Source: Solobacterium sp. (GTDB taxonomy: Bacteria; Bacillota_I; Bacilli_A; Erysipelotrichales; Erysipelotrichaceae). Taken from it: a stretch of 5,623 nucleotides of DNA. The translations under genes and the position numbers were made by a program. The stretch spans positions 1 to 5,623 of the forward strand of contig JAFWCP010000046.1 of assembly GCA_017536845.1 (NCBI GenBank), in the 5' to 3' direction. The stretch's first letter is position 1; every line of letters starts with the position of its first letter. Shown here piece after piece: positions 4,949-5,623 of the stretch. The notes beneath the pieces are model-generated. The model ran no database searches, was not told the origin of the DNA, and was given only the letters and a program-made list of their open reading frames with translations.

Positions 4949-5623
4949 ATGACGGAATGGTGGAAAAAGACAATTGCGTACGAGCTGTATCCGCGCTCGT
5001 TCCAGGATACGACAGGCAGCGGCAGCGGCGACCTCAACGGCATCATCGCCCATCTTGATGATCTGAAAGAGCTTGGTGTCGGGGCGCTCTGGCTGACCCC
5101 GGTGTGCCTCTCGCCGATGGTGGACAACGGCTATGACATTGCCGACTATACATCGGTGGATCCGATGTACGGCACCATGGAAGATATGGAACGGCTGATT
5201 GCCGAAGGGAAGCAGCGGGGCATCCGAATCGTCATGGACCTGGTCTTCAACCATACCTCCGACCAGAACCCCTGGTTCCTGGAATCCCGCTCATCCCGGG
5301 ACAATGACAAGGCTGACTGGTACATCTGGCGCGATGGTGTCGACGGGCATGAACCGACCAACTGGCGGAGCATTTTCGGCGGGTCAGCCTGGACCTGGTG
5401 CGAAAGCCGTAAACAGTACTACCTGCATACCTTTGCCGCGGCCCAGCCGGATCTCAACTGGGCCAATCCCGACGTCCGCAAGGCCCTTTATGATGCGGCG
5501 AACTTCTGGGTCGGCAAGGGAGTCGGCGGTTTCCGGATCGACGCCATCACCTATATCCGCAAGCCGGACGAATTCAGGGACGGCCCGGCTGATGCGGCGG
5601 ATGGGTCTGTCAGCGTGCATGAC
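4949..5623 (+). CDS. GH13 alpha-glucosidase (oligo-1,6-glucosidase/maltase type), N-terminal part
   Basis: The first 225 residues of a glycoside hydrolase family 13 enzyme; the frame is open to the window end, so the C-terminal part is missing. It should release glucose from short alpha-glucosides in the cytoplasm: no signal peptide is present. It begins MTEWWKKTIAYELYPRSF, the typical start of the (beta/alpha)8 barrel. Conserved regions include DLVFNH (97-102), QPDLNW (166-171), which marks the oligo-1,6-glucosidase subgroup, and GGFRID (193-198) with nucleophile Asp198. The acid/base Glu would lie beyond the window. Ala199 follows the nucleophile, where isomaltases usually have Val, which hints at alpha-1,4 preference (maltase-like); this is inference. 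The N-terminal metal loop is DTTGSGSGD (20-28), missing the usual central Asp. AAGGAG (4935-4940) precedes the ATG by 8 nt. It is divergent from the ABC-F gene. Trehalose-6-phosphate hydrolase or dextran glucosidase are alternatives. Confidence 0.92.
   Translation, partial: MTEWWKKTIAYELYPRSFQDTTGSGSGDLNGIIAHLDDLKELGVGALWLTPVCLSPMVDNGYDIADYTSVDPMYGTMEDMERLIAEGKQRGIRIVMDLVFNHTSDQNPWFLESRSSRDNDKADWYIWRDGVDGHEPTNWRSIFGGSAWTWCESRKQYYLHTFAAAQPDLNWANPDVRKALYDAANFWVGKGVGGFRIDAITYIRKPDEFRDGPADAADGSVSVHD

Noticed and set aside
4513..5058. A 181-codon + strand frame bridging the ABC-F start, the leader and the glucosidase start
   Set aside because: It overlaps two good genes in wrong frames, runs through the regulatory region and shows no recognisable protein features.
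1..5623. Mobile elements, CRISPR arrays, tRNA or rRNA genes
   Set aside because: No transposase or integrase motifs, terminal repeats, spaced direct repeats or RNA gene signatures were seen; apart from the terminators and the 4662-4948 regulatory gap the window is filled with coding sequence.

Overview
The window looks like a chromosomal segment of a moderately G+C-rich, low-G+C-lineage Gram-positive bacterium (Bacillota). The style of the aroC/aroA proteins, the AGGAG-type ribosome binding sites, the ABC-F protein and the GH13 glucosidase all fit gut-type Bacillota. Erysipelotrichia is my best guess, but the sequence alone does not settle the taxonomy.

Left part (1-3056, + strand) is the end of an aromatic amino acid operon: the 3' part of aroC (chorismate synthase), a two-domain AroK protein, and aroA (EPSP synthase). 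The AroK protein has an N-terminal shikimate-dehydrogenase-like domain that seems to have lost its catalytic and NADP-binding signatures, followed by an apparently intact shikimate kinase. aroC and aroK overlap by the four bases ATGA, and aroA follows 16 bases later behind a good ribosome binding site. The three products act late in the shikimate pathway: shikimate to shikimate 3-phosphate (AroK), to EPSP (AroA), to chorismate (AroC). The operon closes with a hairpin terminator.

Middle part (3118-4661, - strand) is a convergent gene for an ABC-F ATPase, the ribosome-acting non-transporter ABC family that includes antibiotic ribosome-protection factors. It has its own terminator, back to back with the aroA terminator.

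The most interesting piece is the 287-base gap 4662-4948 between the ABC-F gene and the divergent glucosidase gene. On the - strand it holds, in order, a sigma-A-like extended -10 promoter, a leader of about 215 nt, a 19-codon upstream ORF with its own Shine-Dalgarno sequence, and an intrinsic-terminator hairpin with a T7 tract starting two bases after the uORF stop. The ABC-F ribosome binding site and start come last. A segment overlapping the uORF start codon is perfectly complementary over 7 nt to the 3' arm of the terminator, so a competing antiterminator can be drawn. This is the layout of ribosome-mediated transcription attenuation, as known for several resistance ABC-F genes.

Right part (4949-5623, + strand) is the 5' part of a GH13 alpha-glucosidase gene that runs off the window. 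Its product would hydrolyse short alpha-glucosides in the cytoplasm. Its TATAAT box is interleaved with the divergent ABC-F promoter.
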